Origin: CALESS01 sp041741455
GTDB lineage: Bacteria; Chloroflexota; Anaerolineae; Anaerolineales; Anaerolineaceae
Reading direction: 5' to 3'
Assembly (NCBI GenBank): GCA_041741455.1
Contig: JBGSJZ010000087.1
Coordinates: forward strand, 62,001-126,000
Length of the DNA: 64,000 bases
Part shown: positions 1 to 8,098 of the stretch, in pieces
How the letters are laid out: every line of letters begins with the position of its first letter
How positions within the stretch are numbered: position 1 is the first letter of the stretch
Made by a program: the position numbers and the translations under genes
The notes under the pieces: model-generated
Seen by the model: only the letters and a program-made list of their open reading frames with translations
Database searches by the model: none
What the model was told of the DNA's origin: nothing

Positions 1-546
1 CCAGGGTTTGGTGGGTTGCGCCATGGACAAGCCTGCCATCCGCCAGCCGTTGTAACTTTCGAAGGTTGACCACCACTCATCACATTTAAGGATTTCCATC
101 GCATAATAGGTCTTGGCATAATACATCGGCCAGCCTAACTTTGCCCGGCGGGAGAAGGTCAGAGTGTGCAGGCTGATGGCGCGGGTTTTATCCCAGACAC
201 GGCCATTGGCGAAACCCAGCCACTCACCGTCGATCAGGCCAACCATGGTGAATGGATCTTTCAAGCGCTTGCGGAGCAAAGCCAGGACTTCACCGTAGAC
301 TCGGACGCCTACGATGTCATAGAAGTCTTTTTCAACTTTCATGACTTTTTCAAGGTAACCCAGCATCGGGCGGATGTCGCTTTCCTGAATGGAGCGGATG
401 TAGACTGTCCGCCCATCTTTCAATGTAACTTGGGCTTCTGGCCACGGGGGAAGATTCATCGGAGGAGAGGATAAGATGCCTTCGATTTCTCGCACATCAA
501 TCTTCATTTCTTCGACAGAAACAGGGGTCGGGAGTTCGATTTTCAT
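1..546 (-). CDS. GNAT-like protein, 5' part (runs off window edge)
   Basis: An open frame of 182 codons reads from ATG 546-544 to the window edge without a stop. AAAGGA lies about 7 nt before the ATG. The translation begins MKIELPTPVSVEEMK and aligns along its whole length with the 241-residue protein at 6197-6922. Shared blocks are KDG-T--IR near residue 45, DFYDIVG-RVY near 85, GFANGR near 125, MYYAK-YY near 155 and ESYNGW near 170. The order of strands and helices resembles the N-acetyltransferase (GNAT) fold, but the acetyl-CoA loop is degenerate, so enzymatic activity is uncertain. It is transcribed away from the molybdenum hydroxylase genes. The pair of paralogues suggests a shared role in the same pathway. 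The function is not recognised. Confidence 0.75.
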   Translation of the reverse strand, partial: MKIELPTPVSVEEMKIDVREIEGILSSPPMNLPPWPEAQVTLKDGRTVYIRSIQESDIRPMLGYLEKVMKVEKDFYDIVGVRVYGEVLALLRKRLKDPFTMVGLIDGEWLGFANGRVWDKTRAISLHTLTFSRRAKLGWPMYYAKTYYAMEILKCDEWWSTFESYNGWRMAGLSMAQPTKPW

Positions 547-616
547 TTTTTGATCCTTTGCAGTTGAGGAAGTAGTTAAAAAAAGTATAGCATCCCAAGT
601 TTTTAATGTCAAATAG

Positions 617-637
617 TGGTCAGACAATTAACGAGCC
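617..637. promoter_or_regulatory. Shared operator-like motif, copy 1
   Basis: TGGTCAGACAATTAACGAGCC lies 71-91 bases upstream of the minus-strand start at 546. Bases 619-637 match 7997-8015 upstream of the decarboxylase operon at 17 of 19 positions (GTCAGWCAATTAACGWGCC). The 12-mer TGGTCAGACAAT is also present there as an exact reverse complement (8025-8036). TGGTCnGAC resembles operators of FadR-subfamily GntR regulators. That is family knowledge; no GntR gene is in this window. Confidence 0.5.
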
Positions 638-878
638 AAATTAGCTGATCTCAGTCGAATTGGGAAGTATGTAACCCGATTCAAAGAAAAACATCACAAC
701 TTGTTTTTTTATGGATTGTCTGGCTGACTGGCATCAAACCATATTTTGGCATCAACAATCAATGAAGATAGGCGTTGATTCTTAACAATGTGTGAATATG
801 AATATCACCTGTAGTAAACTAATTTCATAAGGTAGTAGTGATATTCTTCACATTTTCTGAAGATTGTAAGACATTTAC

Positions 879-907
879 TTGTAAGCCATAAGTGTTTGTG
901 CTATCAT
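879..907 (+). promoter_or_regulatory. Candidate sigma-70 promoter for the molybdenum hydroxylase operon
   Basis: TTGTAA (879-884) and TATCAT (902-907) are separated by 17 bases, 4/6 and 5/6 matches to consensus. If used, the transcript would carry a leader of about 415 nt that includes the two hairpins just before the first gene. In an AT-rich region such matches can occur by chance. Confidence 0.3.
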
Positions 908-1187
908 TTTTAGGTGAATTCAATATTTTCTGTTTTTCTGTTGGTAATTTGCGTGAGAATCCTACCTTAAAAATTCTACAGGCGTTTCCGGCATATTAAT
1001 AAAACGATTAGCCCACATTATGGTCAATTTCCTTGTTTAAATAAACTACTTAACAGGAGCATGAAAGGGTACGCAGTGGTTTTTATTCTTTCAGCCAGGA
1101 TTACTCAGAAATTACACATGCAGAATGAACTGCAGACCTACTATATTAAGGGTATTCGAACCCTGATTTTTCACAAGTCAAACATTT

Positions 1188-1220
1188 AGGGTGTTTTGGC
1201 AAATCCTGCCAAAGCACCCT
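1188..1220 (+). promoter_or_regulatory. Strong hairpin in the operon leader
   Basis: A 14-bp stem (1188-1201 with 1207-1220) closes a 5-base loop, with a single G-T wobble. There is no run of T after it, so it is not a typical terminator, and no plus-strand gene lies upstream for it to terminate. It sits 110 bases before the first hydroxylase gene and may be part of an RNA control element. Confidence 0.5.
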
Positions 1221-1227
1221 AATCTTT

Positions 1228-1282
1228 CCCCACTTGCCTGTGGTCGTGTGCCGTACAGAAAGGCACGACCCGAGCGATGTGG
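1228..1282 (+). promoter_or_regulatory. Second structured leader element (riboswitch candidate)
   Basis: GGTCGTG (1242-1248) pairs with CACGACC (1264-1270), extended by CC/GG with a two-base bulge around the loop GTACAGAAA. An outer CCAC (1230-1233) can pair with GTGG (1279-1282). Together with the hairpin at 1188-1220 this forms a compact structured leader directly before molybdoenzyme genes. A molybdenum-cofactor riboswitch is a natural idea, but I cannot match its consensus by eye. Confidence 0.3.
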
Positions 1283-1329
1283 TAAATCTTGAAAGCAAGA
1301 AAAAATCTTAGTAGAGAGGAAAGTGCTAT

Positions 1330-2223
1330 ATGCTCAATCCGCATCCTGGTCTTCCAGAGTTTGAATATATTAAACCGGCTTCCCTGGCGGAAGCCAGCCA
1401 GTTCCTGGCGCAGCATGTGGGCGAAGCTCGACCACTGCTGGGTGGAACGGACACCTTCGTGCGCATGCGTGATGGTTTTTGGAAGGATAAGTTCCTGGTA
1501 GATGTAAAAAGCCTGCCCGGAATGACTGATCTTTCCTTTGACCAGGTCAAGGGCTTACGCATCGGAGCTGCCGTACCGATGAATCGCATGCTCCGCCTGC
1601 CGGACGTTGCCCTTTACTATCCATTACTGGCAGAAGCCGCTGAATCAGTGGCCAGTTATCAATTACGTTCCCGGGCGACGGTTGTGGGCAATATCTGCAA
1701 CGCTTCTCCGGCTGGCGACACCATCGGTTCCTGCATCCTGTACGATGGCGTGCTGGAAGTGCACGGGGTGGATGGACCACGTGACGAACCCCTTGTTGAT
1801 TTCTTCAAAGGACCCGGAAAAACAACCTTGAAAGCCGGGGATATTGTTATAGCTGTCAAGTTGCCTGTGCCGCCAGTGTCAAATGTTGGTCACTACATCA
1901 AGCTGGGCCGCAACAAACTCAGCGATCTTTCCATTGTAGGTGTTTCGATTCTGGCCTACCCTGATAAAAAATTAGCATCTGGCTTCCATTTCCGGGTGGC
2001 TTTGGCTTCTGTCGCTCCGATCCCATTGGAATTGAAAAACCTGACTGAGGTGCTTGCGAGTGGGAAGATCACCCCGGAATTGCTGGATGTGGCAGCACAG
2101 GCGGCAATGGATGCCTGCAACCCGATTGATGATGTGCGTGGCAGTGCCCGCTATCGCAAGTATATGGTGCGCAATTTGGTGCGCCGCGGTTTGGAAAATA
2201 TCTGGCTGAAATTGGGTCAGTAG
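1330..2223 (+). CDS. Molybdenum hydroxylase, FAD-binding medium subunit
   Basis: This 297-residue protein belongs to the CoxM/XdhB family of FAD-binding subunits in xanthine dehydrogenase-type enzymes. It passes electrons between the iron-sulfur subunit and an acceptor. Visible motifs are LLGGTD (36-41) and TVVGNICNASPAGD (117-130), which bind FAD pyrophosphate. The C-terminal CO-dehydrogenase flavoprotein domain follows from about residue 185. Its length is normal for a stand-alone subunit. There is no extra 4Fe-4S cluster insertion of the kind found in 4-hydroxybenzoyl-CoA reductase, which argues against that enzyme. GAGAGGA lies about 10 nt before the ATG. It is first in a three-gene set with the two other subunits, each with its own good ribosome site. 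Confidence 0.93.
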   Translation: MLNPHPGLPEFEYIKPASLAEASQFLAQHVGEARPLLGGTDTFVRMRDGFWKDKFLVDVKSLPGMTDLSFDQVKGLRIGAAVPMNRMLRLPDVALYYPLLAEAAESVASYQLRSRATVVGNICNASPAGDTIGSCILYDGVLEVHGVDGPRDEPLVDFFKGPGKTTLKAGDIVIAVKLPVPPVSNVGHYIKLGRNKLSDLSIVGVSILAYPDKKLASGFHFRVALASVAPIPLELKNLTEVLASGKITPELLDVAAQAAMDACNPIDDVRGSARYRKYMVRNLVRRGLENIWLKLGQ

Positions 2224-2253
2224 GGTAATGGAAAAGGAATATTGGAGGTAGGT

Positions 2254-2730
2254 ATGTCATTACACCCGGTTACTTTGAAGATTAATGGCTCGCTGGAGCA
2301 AGTAAACGTCCCTGCCAACATGACGCTGTTAACCATGTTGCGCGAGGTAGTTGGCTTGACCGGCACGAAGAACGGCTGCGCCGCAGGTGAATGCGGTGCG
2401 TGTACGGTCTTGATCGATGGAGAACCAACCAACTCCTGCATGATCTTAGCGGTTGAATGTGAAGGCCAGGAAATCGTGACAATCGAAGGCCTTGCAAATG
2501 AAGGTCGGTTGAGTATTTTGCAGGAATCGATCATCGAGCAGGGCGGTGTCCAATGCGGTTTTTGCACACCGGGCATGTTGATCTCCGCCAAAGCGCTACT
2601 GGATCGTAATTCGAATCCCTCGGATGAGCAGATCCGGGCAGCGTTGGTTGGCAACCTGTGCCGTTGCACAGGCTATGTGCGCATTATCAATGCAGTCCAC
2701 CAGGCTGCGGCGCATATTCCTGAAGCCTAA
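2254..2730 (+). CDS. Molybdenum hydroxylase, 2Fe-2S small subunit
   Basis: This 158-residue iron-sulfur subunit (CoxS/XdhC-like) carries two [2Fe-2S] clusters. The plant-ferredoxin-type cluster is bound by C42, C47, C50 and C62. The second, helical-domain cluster is bound by C101, C104, C136 and C138 (CGFC and CRC motifs). I chose ATG 2254 because GGAGG (2244-2248) precedes it at ideal spacing; an upstream in-frame TTG at 2242 would lie across that site. The subunit moves electrons from the molybdenum centre to FAD. It follows the FAD subunit by 30 nt and precedes the catalytic subunit by 28 nt, the usual order for this family. Confidence 0.95.
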   Translation: MSLHPVTLKINGSLEQVNVPANMTLLTMLREVVGLTGTKNGCAAGECGACTVLIDGEPTNSCMILAVECEGQEIVTIEGLANEGRLSILQESIIEQGGVQCGFCTPGMLISAKALLDRNSNPSDEQIRAALVGNLCRCTGYVRIINAVHQAAAHIPEA

Positions 2731-2758
2731 TCTGGTTAGAAAGAGTAAGGAGACACCT

Positions 2759-5110
2759 ATGTCACCTGTAGAAACAAGAACGAATAACCCGGTTGGAAAA
2801 AGTGTGCCGCGCGTGGATGTATATGAAAAAGTAACCGGAGCGGCCATTTATTGTGATGATATTCAATTTGGCGCAGGTTTGTTGCATGCACGTGCCAAAC
2901 GCAGCCCGTATCCACATGCCCTGATTAAACGGCTGGATGTCAGTAAAGCCCGCGCTTTACCCGGTGTCAAAGTTGTGGTTACCGGTGAAGATTATGGTGA
3001 TCGCACCGGTTTATACCTCAAAGATAAATACCCCTTTGCGCGCGAACGGGTACGCTTTGTCGGTGAAGCTGTGGCAGCCGTGGCCGCTACCAGTGAAGAA
3101 ATTGCCGAAAAGGCGCTGGATCTGATCGAAGTGGAGTATGAAATGCTGCCCCCTGTTCTGGATCCGGTGTACGGGGCATCTCCAGAAGCTCCACTGATCC
3201 ACCCGGATATGGCAACCTATGAAGTTGCCAATTTTATCTTCCCGGTGGCTGGCACCAACATGTCCAACCACTTTAAAATCCGCAAGGGCGATACCGAAGT
3301 GGCCTGGAAGGATTGCGCAGCGATTATCGATACAACCATTCGGGTACCGCATGTGCAGCATGTGCCGATTGAGACCCATATTGCAGTGGCCAAGATGGAC
3401 GAAAATGGGCAATTGACGGTCTGGGCTACCTCCCAATCACCATTTGCTATTCGGAATTTGTTAGCCAAGGCTTTCCACCTGACCGAAAGCCGGGTTCGTG
3501 TGATTGCGCCATTTGTAGGTGGCGGATTTGGTTGTAAAGCAGGTCTCACGATGGAATCGATCCCGGTAGCCCTGGCTCTCAAGTGCAAAGGCCGACCGAT
3601 TAAATTCGCCCTGACTCGTGAGGAAGAATTCTTCACGAACTTTGTCCGCCAGGGCATGGTGATGAATATCAAGGTGGGCTGTGACAAAGATGGCCGGCTG
3701 CTGGCGATGGAAAATAAAATGTACTGGGATGGTGGCGCTTATACAGAATATGGCGTCAATATCACCCGTGCGGCTGGTTATTCCGGAACGGGGCCGTATG
3801 ACGTGCCCAACGTGAAGGTGGACAGCATTTGTGTCTACACCAATCATCCTGTGGGGGGAGCTTACCGTGGCTTTGGCATGTCCGAACTGCATGCTGGCAT
3901 CGACCAGGCGATGGATATGCTGGCTGAGAAAATCGGTTTAGATCGGGTCGAATTCCTCAAAATGAATGCCGTCCGCCAGGGAGATATTCTTGGTACCGGC
4001 ATGACCATGCATGACACAGGTATTGTGGAATGTATCGAGAAGGCCGCAACTGCTATTCGCTGGGGAGTTAAGGATCCACCTTCATCGCCAACCAAGAAAC
4101 GCGGCAAGGGGCTGGCAATTATGTGGAAAGCCCCCGCCATGCCACCGAATGCTGGATCGAGCTCGATTGTTCGCTTGGCAGAAGATGGATCGGTCCATGT
4201 TTCGGTGGGCGGACAGGAAATTGGCCAGGGTACCTTCACCGTCATGGCTCAAATTGCGGCTGAATCATTGGGCGTTCCGTATGAAAGTGTCAAGGTAACA
4301 GGTCCGATCGATACCATGTATAGCCCTTACGAATGGCAGACCGTAGCCAGCCGCCTGACCTGGAGTATGGGGAACGCTGTGCGTAATGCGGCCCTGGATG
4401 CCCGGCGCAAGATTTTGGATATGGTATCCGAGGCCTGGGGCCAACCGGTGGATGATCTCGATATCAAGGACGGCTTTGTTGTCTCTTACAAAACTGAGGA
4501 TTCCATCTCGCTGAAGAATATCGTCATTTATGGCATCCCCAAGCCGAATGATGCTGGTTGGGTCGGTGGACCAGTGGTGGGTGCAGGTAAATTCATGCCA
4601 ACCTACGTGACCGGGCTGGATAAAGAAACCGGACAAGGCCCACGAGCCGTGGTGCATTACACCACGGGTTGCCAGGCATTTGAAATCGAGGTGGACACCG
4701 AGACGGGTGATGTGCAGATTATTCGGGCGGTCAGTGCTTTTGATGTTGGTCATGCGATCAACCCGGGCCTGGTGACAGCTCAACTGGAAGGTGGATTGCT
4801 CCAGGGGATCTCATCTGCCATGTTTGAAGAAATGAAATTGGTGGGAGGCGTCATGAAGAATCCATCCTTTGTGGATTATCGCATCGCCACTACTGCAGAT
4901 GTGCCGGATGAAATCGTCTCGATTATCGTCGAACATGCTCAAGATGATGGCCCGTTTGGGGCACGCGGTATTGGCGAACACCCGATGGTGCCAACGATTG
5001 CCGCCCTGGCCAATGCCATCTATGATGCGATTGGCGTCCGGGTGACCACCCCGCCGTTCTCTGCAGAGAAAATTTATCTGGCAATGCTGGAAGCCGGGCT
5101 GGTGAAATAG
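2759..5110 (+). CDS. Molybdenum hydroxylase, Mo-cofactor catalytic large subunit
   Basis: This 783-residue subunit is of the xanthine dehydrogenase/aldehyde oxidase type. The a/b-hammerhead domain spans roughly residues 15-130 and the molybdopterin-binding domain the rest. Visible motifs are GGGFGCK near 254, GGAYRGFG near 366, GGQEIGQG near 483 and GARGIGEHP near 734. The Glu in the last motif matches the conserved base that activates the Mo-bound water. The loop near 366 is GAYRGFG, not the CO-dehydrogenase loop with selenyl/thio Cys, so this is not a form I CO dehydrogenase. The start is ATG 2759, with AAGGAG 7 nt upstream; an open frame extends upstream to 2624 inside the previous gene but lacks a better site. 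The substrate cannot be read from the sequence. The neighbours suggest an aromatic or N-heterocyclic compound. Confidence 0.94.
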   Translation: MSPVETRTNNPVGKSVPRVDVYEKVTGAAIYCDDIQFGAGLLHARAKRSPYPHALIKRLDVSKARALPGVKVVVTGEDYGDRTGLYLKDKYPFARERVRFVGEAVAAVAATSEEIAEKALDLIEVEYEMLPPVLDPVYGASPEAPLIHPDMATYEVANFIFPVAGTNMSNHFKIRKGDTEVAWKDCAAIIDTTIRVPHVQHVPIETHIAVAKMDENGQLTVWATSQSPFAIRNLLAKAFHLTESRVRVIAPFVGGGFGCKAGLTMESIPVALALKCKGRPIKFALTREEEFFTNFVRQGMVMNIKVGCDKDGRLLAMENKMYWDGGAYTEYGVNITRAAGYSGTGPYDVPNVKVDSICVYTNHPVGGAYRGFGMSELHAGIDQAMDMLAEKIGLDRVEFLKMNAVRQGDILGTGMTMHDTGIVECIEKAATAIRWGVKDPPSSPTKKRGKGLAIMWKAPAMPPNAGSSSIVRLAEDGSVHVSVGGQEIGQGTFTVMAQIAAESLGVPYESVKVTGPIDTMYSPYEWQTVASRLTWSMGNAVRNAALDARRKILDMVSEAWGQPVDDLDIKDGFVVSYKTEDSISLKNIVIYGIPKPNDAGWVGGPVVGAGKFMPTYVTGLDKETGQGPRAVVHYTTGCQAFEIEVDTETGDVQIIRAVSAFDVGHAINPGLVTAQLEGGLLQGISSAMFEEMKLVGGVMKNPSFVDYRIATTADVPDEIVSIIVEHAQDDGPFGARGIGEHPMVPTIAALANAIYDAIGVRVTTPPFSAEKIYLAMLEAGLVK

Positions 5111-5120
5111 CTGTAAGGCA

Positions 5121-5154
5121 TGGAAAAGGGTCAGTGCTTGAAGACACTTTTCCA
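5121..5154 (+). terminator. Hairpin after the large subunit gene (possible attenuator)
   Basis: TGGAAAAG (5121-5128) pairs perfectly with CTTTTCCA (5147-5154) across an 18-base loop, ten bases after the stop codon. No T-run follows. It could reduce read-through into the cyclase-family gene or stabilise the upstream mRNA. Confidence 0.3.
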
Positions 5155-5249
5155 GGGAAAATGCAACTGCAAATTAATGGAAATAATGCAATCGGAATTT
5201 TGACTGATTGCGAGATTGAAAATAGTTGTTCTAACTTCAGGAGGAAAAT

Positions 5250-6131
5250 ATGAAACTAATTGATTTGACAATCCCGTTGGGTATTGGTACTCCACCCTGG
5301 CCGACCTACGAACCGTTGCAGGTCAAGTATTTCAAGAGATTGGCCCCGAATGGCGCTAACGGCCAGGTCTTAACCCACTCCAACCATCTGGGCACGCACC
5401 TGGATGGCGAAATCCACTTCTACACCCCCGGCAAGGATATCGCTTCTTTGACCATGGATTACCTGGTACACGAGGCGGCGGTGGTTGACCTAAGCGACAT
5501 CTGCGGTGATTACGACGTGTACACCAGCAAGATGATTGAGGATCGGGTCGAAGTCAAGGAAGGCGACATTCTTGTGATCCACACCGGTTATCACCACTTT
5601 GGCTGGGATCAGCCGACTGCCGATGAAATTCGCTACATGGTCAAACATCCGGGTCCGGATCGCGAATTTGCGGAATGGTCGAAGAAGAAAAAACTGCGCT
5701 GGATTGCGGTAGATTGCGGCTCCGCGGACCACCCGATGAACACGATCATTCGCAATTGGATGCCACGCCAGGCCAAGCAGGCCGATATCCTCTTCCACAA
5801 GAAATATGGCATGAGTCTGGAAGATTTCTTTAGCGATGACAAGTATCAGTTCATGCACATCGAAATGTTCCCAGATTCGATCATTCATGCTGAATGCTTC
5901 GGTGGTGAAATTGATCTGTTGCTCAATCGGCGTGTCCAGATCGGTTTCTTCCCCTGGCGCTTTGTAGATGGTGAAGCCAGCATCGGTCGGGCTGTGGCGT
6001 TTGTGGATGATGCTGAATATGAAACGCTCATGAAGAAACGCGAATCCATGCCCAAGACAAAATTTGGTGATGTTTATGACCCGACCCATGTGGAACGGTT
6101 GAACGCCATCACTCAGAAGAATTTTGCATAA
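5250..6131 (+). CDS. Cyclase / kynurenine formamidase-like metal hydrolase
   Basis: This 293-residue protein belongs to the cyclase family (Pfam Cyclase, PF04199), which includes bacterial kynurenine formamidase and isatin hydrolase. The family motif HxGTHxDxxxH is present with H46, G48, T49, H50, D52 and H56, the metal ligands and catalytic residues. Members hydrolyse amide bonds, often in rings. Placed after a molybdenum hydroxylase, it probably opens or deacylates a hydroxylated product; that is inference from context. AGGAGG lies 6 nt before the ATG. A 140-base gap separates it from the hydroxylase genes, and it is followed by the GNAT-like gene 65 bases later on the same strand. Confidence 0.85.
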   Translation: MKLIDLTIPLGIGTPPWPTYEPLQVKYFKRLAPNGANGQVLTHSNHLGTHLDGEIHFYTPGKDIASLTMDYLVHEAAVVDLSDICGDYDVYTSKMIEDRVEVKEGDILVIHTGYHHFGWDQPTADEIRYMVKHPGPDREFAEWSKKKKLRWIAVDCGSADHPMNTIIRNWMPRQAKQADILFHKKYGMSLEDFFSDDKYQFMHIEMFPDSIIHAECFGGEIDLLLNRRVQIGFFPWRFVDGEASIGRAVAFVDDAEYETLMKKRESMPKTKFGDVYDPTHVERLNAITQKNFA

Positions 6132-6196
6132 TTCCTTCCGATCCAGGTTGGTTTCTGGATTGGAATTACTAGATTATTGAAAAGGAGAAAATACCA

Positions 6197-6922
6197 ATGA
6201 AATTTGAATTGCCAACCAAAGCCTCGCAGGAAGTTCTGCAAATCGATGCCCGCGAAGTGGAAGCCCTTTTGCAAGGACCTTCTCTCAAACTTAAACCATT
6301 CCCTGGTGCAATGATTCCCCTGAAAGACGGAAAAACACTCTTTATCCGTGAGGCCCGTCTGGATGAGGTTCCCCAGATGCTTGCTTATCTCAAGCGGTTC
6401 CTGGATGTTGACCACGACTTTTATGATATCGTTGGTGCCCGTGTCTATTCCGAAGTTCTGGGCTGGTACCGCAAACGCCTCAAAGATCCCTATACCCTGG
6501 TCGGGCTGGTGGATGGTTTGTGGTCTGGTTTTGCTAATGGCCGTTTGATGAGTGAAGAAATCAATATCTCCCTGCACACTATGGCATTGGTCCGGGGCGG
6601 ACGCATCGGCGCAGCCATGTACTATGCCAAAGCCTACTACGGCTTCGAAATCCTTGGCAACAAGGAATGGTGGGCCACATACGAATCCTACAACGGTTGG
6701 TTGCGTTGGGGTCTGGGTATGGCTCAACCGAGTTACCCATGGCCAGAAGTTCAGCACGAGCTGGGCGGCGCAAAGGTGTACTACGTCACCAAGAAATACT
6801 GGGATTCAACCGTCAAGGATTATGTCCGCCAGATGGTTGGGGCTGACTTGAACTTTGAAGTTCCGGATGAAATCCGCAAGGCCAATGAAGTCATGCGGGT
6901 TCCGGAAGATTTGCTGGTATAA
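6197..6922 (+). CDS. GNAT-like protein, paralogue of the 1-546 gene
   Basis: This 241-residue protein has a GNAT-like arrangement: an initial strand-helix (IREARLDEVPQML, near 49-61), a central sheet (LVGLVDG, GFANGR, near 95-115), then a glycine-containing turn RGGRIGAAMYY near 135 where acetyl-CoA would bind. The glycine turn is poorly conserved in the paralogue at 1-546, so catalysis is uncertain. Aromatic residues are dense (DFYDIVG, KEWWATYESYNGW), unusual for a plain acetyltransferase and perhaps forming a ligand pocket. AAAGGAG precedes the ATG. It is the last gene before a strong terminator, so it probably ends the hydroxylase transcript. The function is unknown. Confidence 0.7.
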   Translation: MKFELPTKASQEVLQIDAREVEALLQGPSLKLKPFPGAMIPLKDGKTLFIREARLDEVPQMLAYLKRFLDVDHDFYDIVGARVYSEVLGWYRKRLKDPYTLVGLVDGLWSGFANGRLMSEEINISLHTMALVRGGRIGAAMYYAKAYYGFEILGNKEWWATYESYNGWLRWGLGMAQPSYPWPEVQHELGGAKVYYVTKKYWDSTVKDYVRQMVGADLNFEVPDEIRKANEVMRVPEDLLV

Positions 6923-6946
6923 AGAACGGCCAGCACTAGTAGACAT

Positions 6947-6975
6947 TACGGGCCGCGCAAGCGGCCCGTATTATT
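6947..6975 (+). terminator. Intrinsic terminator after the catabolic gene set
   Basis: A perfect 10-bp GC-rich stem (TACGGGCCGC, 6947-6956, with 6961-6970) closes a GCAA tetraloop and is followed by TTATTC. It ends the transcript of the GNAT-like gene before bioY. Confidence 0.85.
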
Positions 6976-7009
6976 CATATAGAAGAAATAATTGAAAGGA
7001 TAATTTGAA

Positions 7010-7582
7010 ATGACATTGGCAGCGAGAATTGAAAATAAATTTGCCATCCGCCACACCTGGGTGATGGATGCGGCATTGATCCTAACTGGTAGTTTGCTGA
7101 TCGCAGCTTCGGCGCAGGTGCGTTTTTATTTGCCAAACACCCCGGTTCCAGTGACGCTGCAGACCCTGGTAGTTTTGTTGATCGGTGCTGCGCTTGGATC
7201 ATGGCGGGGCATGGCCGCTGCGGCAGTCTATGTTGCCGCCGGCAGTCTGGGTTTGCCCTTCTTCGCAGGTTTGAAGGGCGGTGCCCTGGCTTTGTTGGGT
7301 CCGACAGGTGGTTATCTGCTGGGCTTTGTGCTGGCAACCAGCCTGGTGGGCTGGATGGCGGAGAGAAAACTGGACCGCACGGTTCTCAGTGCACTGCCAA
7401 TGTTCCTGGCTGGGCAAGTTGTGATTTACCTGTGTGGCACACTCTGGCTGAGCCAGTTTGTGGGCGGGTTCTCTCAAGCGATGCTGGTCGGGGTTCTGCC
7501 CTTTGTGGTTGGTGATGCCATCAAGATGGTGGCGGCAATTTTGATCCTCCCGGCTTCCTGGCAGGCTGTCCGCCCTGAGTGA
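7010..7582 (+). CDS. bioY: Biotin transporter BioY
   Basis: This 190-residue integral membrane protein has about six hydrophobic segments. It matches the BioY substrate-binding (S) component of ECF-type biotin importers. Typical blocks are the N-terminal PNTPVPVTLQTLVVLL segment (about 43-58), the Gly-rich GLPFFAG...GPTGGYLLGF stretch (about 81-106) and a late VGDAIKM motif. No ATPase or T component is adjacent, so it would work alone or with ECF modules elsewhere. It lies directly before a biotin-dependent decarboxylase operon, which fits a demand for biotin. AAAGGA precedes the ATG by 9 nt. Confidence 0.92.
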   Translation: MTLAARIENKFAIRHTWVMDAALILTGSLLIAASAQVRFYLPNTPVPVTLQTLVVLLIGAALGSWRGMAAAAVYVAAGSLGLPFFAGLKGGALALLGPTGGYLLGFVLATSLVGWMAERKLDRTVLSALPMFLAGQVVIYLCGTLWLSQFVGGFSQAMLVGVLPFVVGDAIKMVAAILILPASWQAVRPE

Positions 7583-7636
7583 ACGAAATTTTGAAATTAC
7601 CAAAACTCACAGAGAACACCGGGAGTTTTGCGATAA

Positions 7637-7909
7637 TTAGGAAGCTACCAAAACTTTCAACATCATCTCCAGCAGGGTAGCCCCACCTGAAGAGCTGCCG
7701 TAACTGAACAGGGCAGTCACTCGTTGGGGGACGGGAGGCTGGTAGGTTAACGGGCTGTCCGGTGCGGAGATTAACCGTTCGTCGGCCATACTGAGGGCAG
7801 CCAGTTCTAGCAGGCTGCCGGATGAGGATGTGGGACGCTGGCGGCTTTGCAGAATAGCCTGCTGGTTGAAGACATTTTGATCCGAAAAAGAAAACGGTAA
7901 AAAACACAA
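7637..7909 (-). pseudogene. Truncated DUF2877 (AllH-like) remnant
   Basis: This minus-strand frame of 90 codons aligns with the last third of the intact 297-residue DUF2877 protein at 11982-12875. Shared blocks are NQQ-IL, LLELA-L---DERLI and LLSYGSSSGG-type (here FSYGSSSGG). The family's GLTPSGDD motif and the whole N-terminus are absent, and an in-frame TAA lies just upstream. It has no plausible start site. It is a 5'-deleted duplicate, on the same strand as the complete copy and on the other side of the decarboxylase operon. Confidence 0.75.
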
Positions 7910-7996
7910 GGAATGTGTTTCACGTTAAAATTGTGCCTACCCTTTTCTACCTTCTAAACTGTTGTATGCCGCAAAGGTTGGTTTTTCAGGAAGAAT

Positions 7997-8036
7997 GTCA
8001 GTCAATTAACGTGCCTTTATCTTTATTGTCTGACCA
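7997..8036. promoter_or_regulatory. Shared operator-like motif, copies 2 and 3
   Basis: Bases 7997-8015 repeat the motif at 619-637 with 17 of 19 identities. Bases 8025-8036 (ATTGTCTGACCA) are the exact reverse complement of 617-628. The two copies face each other 60-100 bases upstream of the carboxyltransferase start, where a transcription factor would control the promoter. The pattern suggests cooperative binding of a dimeric regulator and links this operon to the divergent gene at 546. Confidence 0.55.
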
Positions 8037-8098
8037 TAAATTTGTTACAATTAATAAGTTAGAATTACCTTAAATTCTTTCCGAGTGAGGAACCCCCA

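Larger units (their letters stand above)
547..1329. other. AT-rich intergenic region between divergent genes
   Basis: About 780 bases lie between the divergently transcribed GNAT-like gene and the molybdenum hydroxylase operon. No convincing coding frame is visible; the short frames reading into its right end are shadows of the 1330 gene. It holds a motif shared with the decarboxylase promoter (617-637), a candidate plus-strand promoter (879-907) and two hairpins near the first hydroxylase gene (1188-1282). These parts are listed separately. Confidence 0.7.

Noticed and set aside
1330..5110. Form I CO dehydrogenase (CoxMSL) or 4-hydroxybenzoyl-CoA reductase.
   Set aside because: The large subunit has GAYRGFG in place of the CO-dehydrogenase active-site loop, and the FAD subunit lacks the extra 4Fe-4S insertion of 4-hydroxybenzoyl-CoA reductase.
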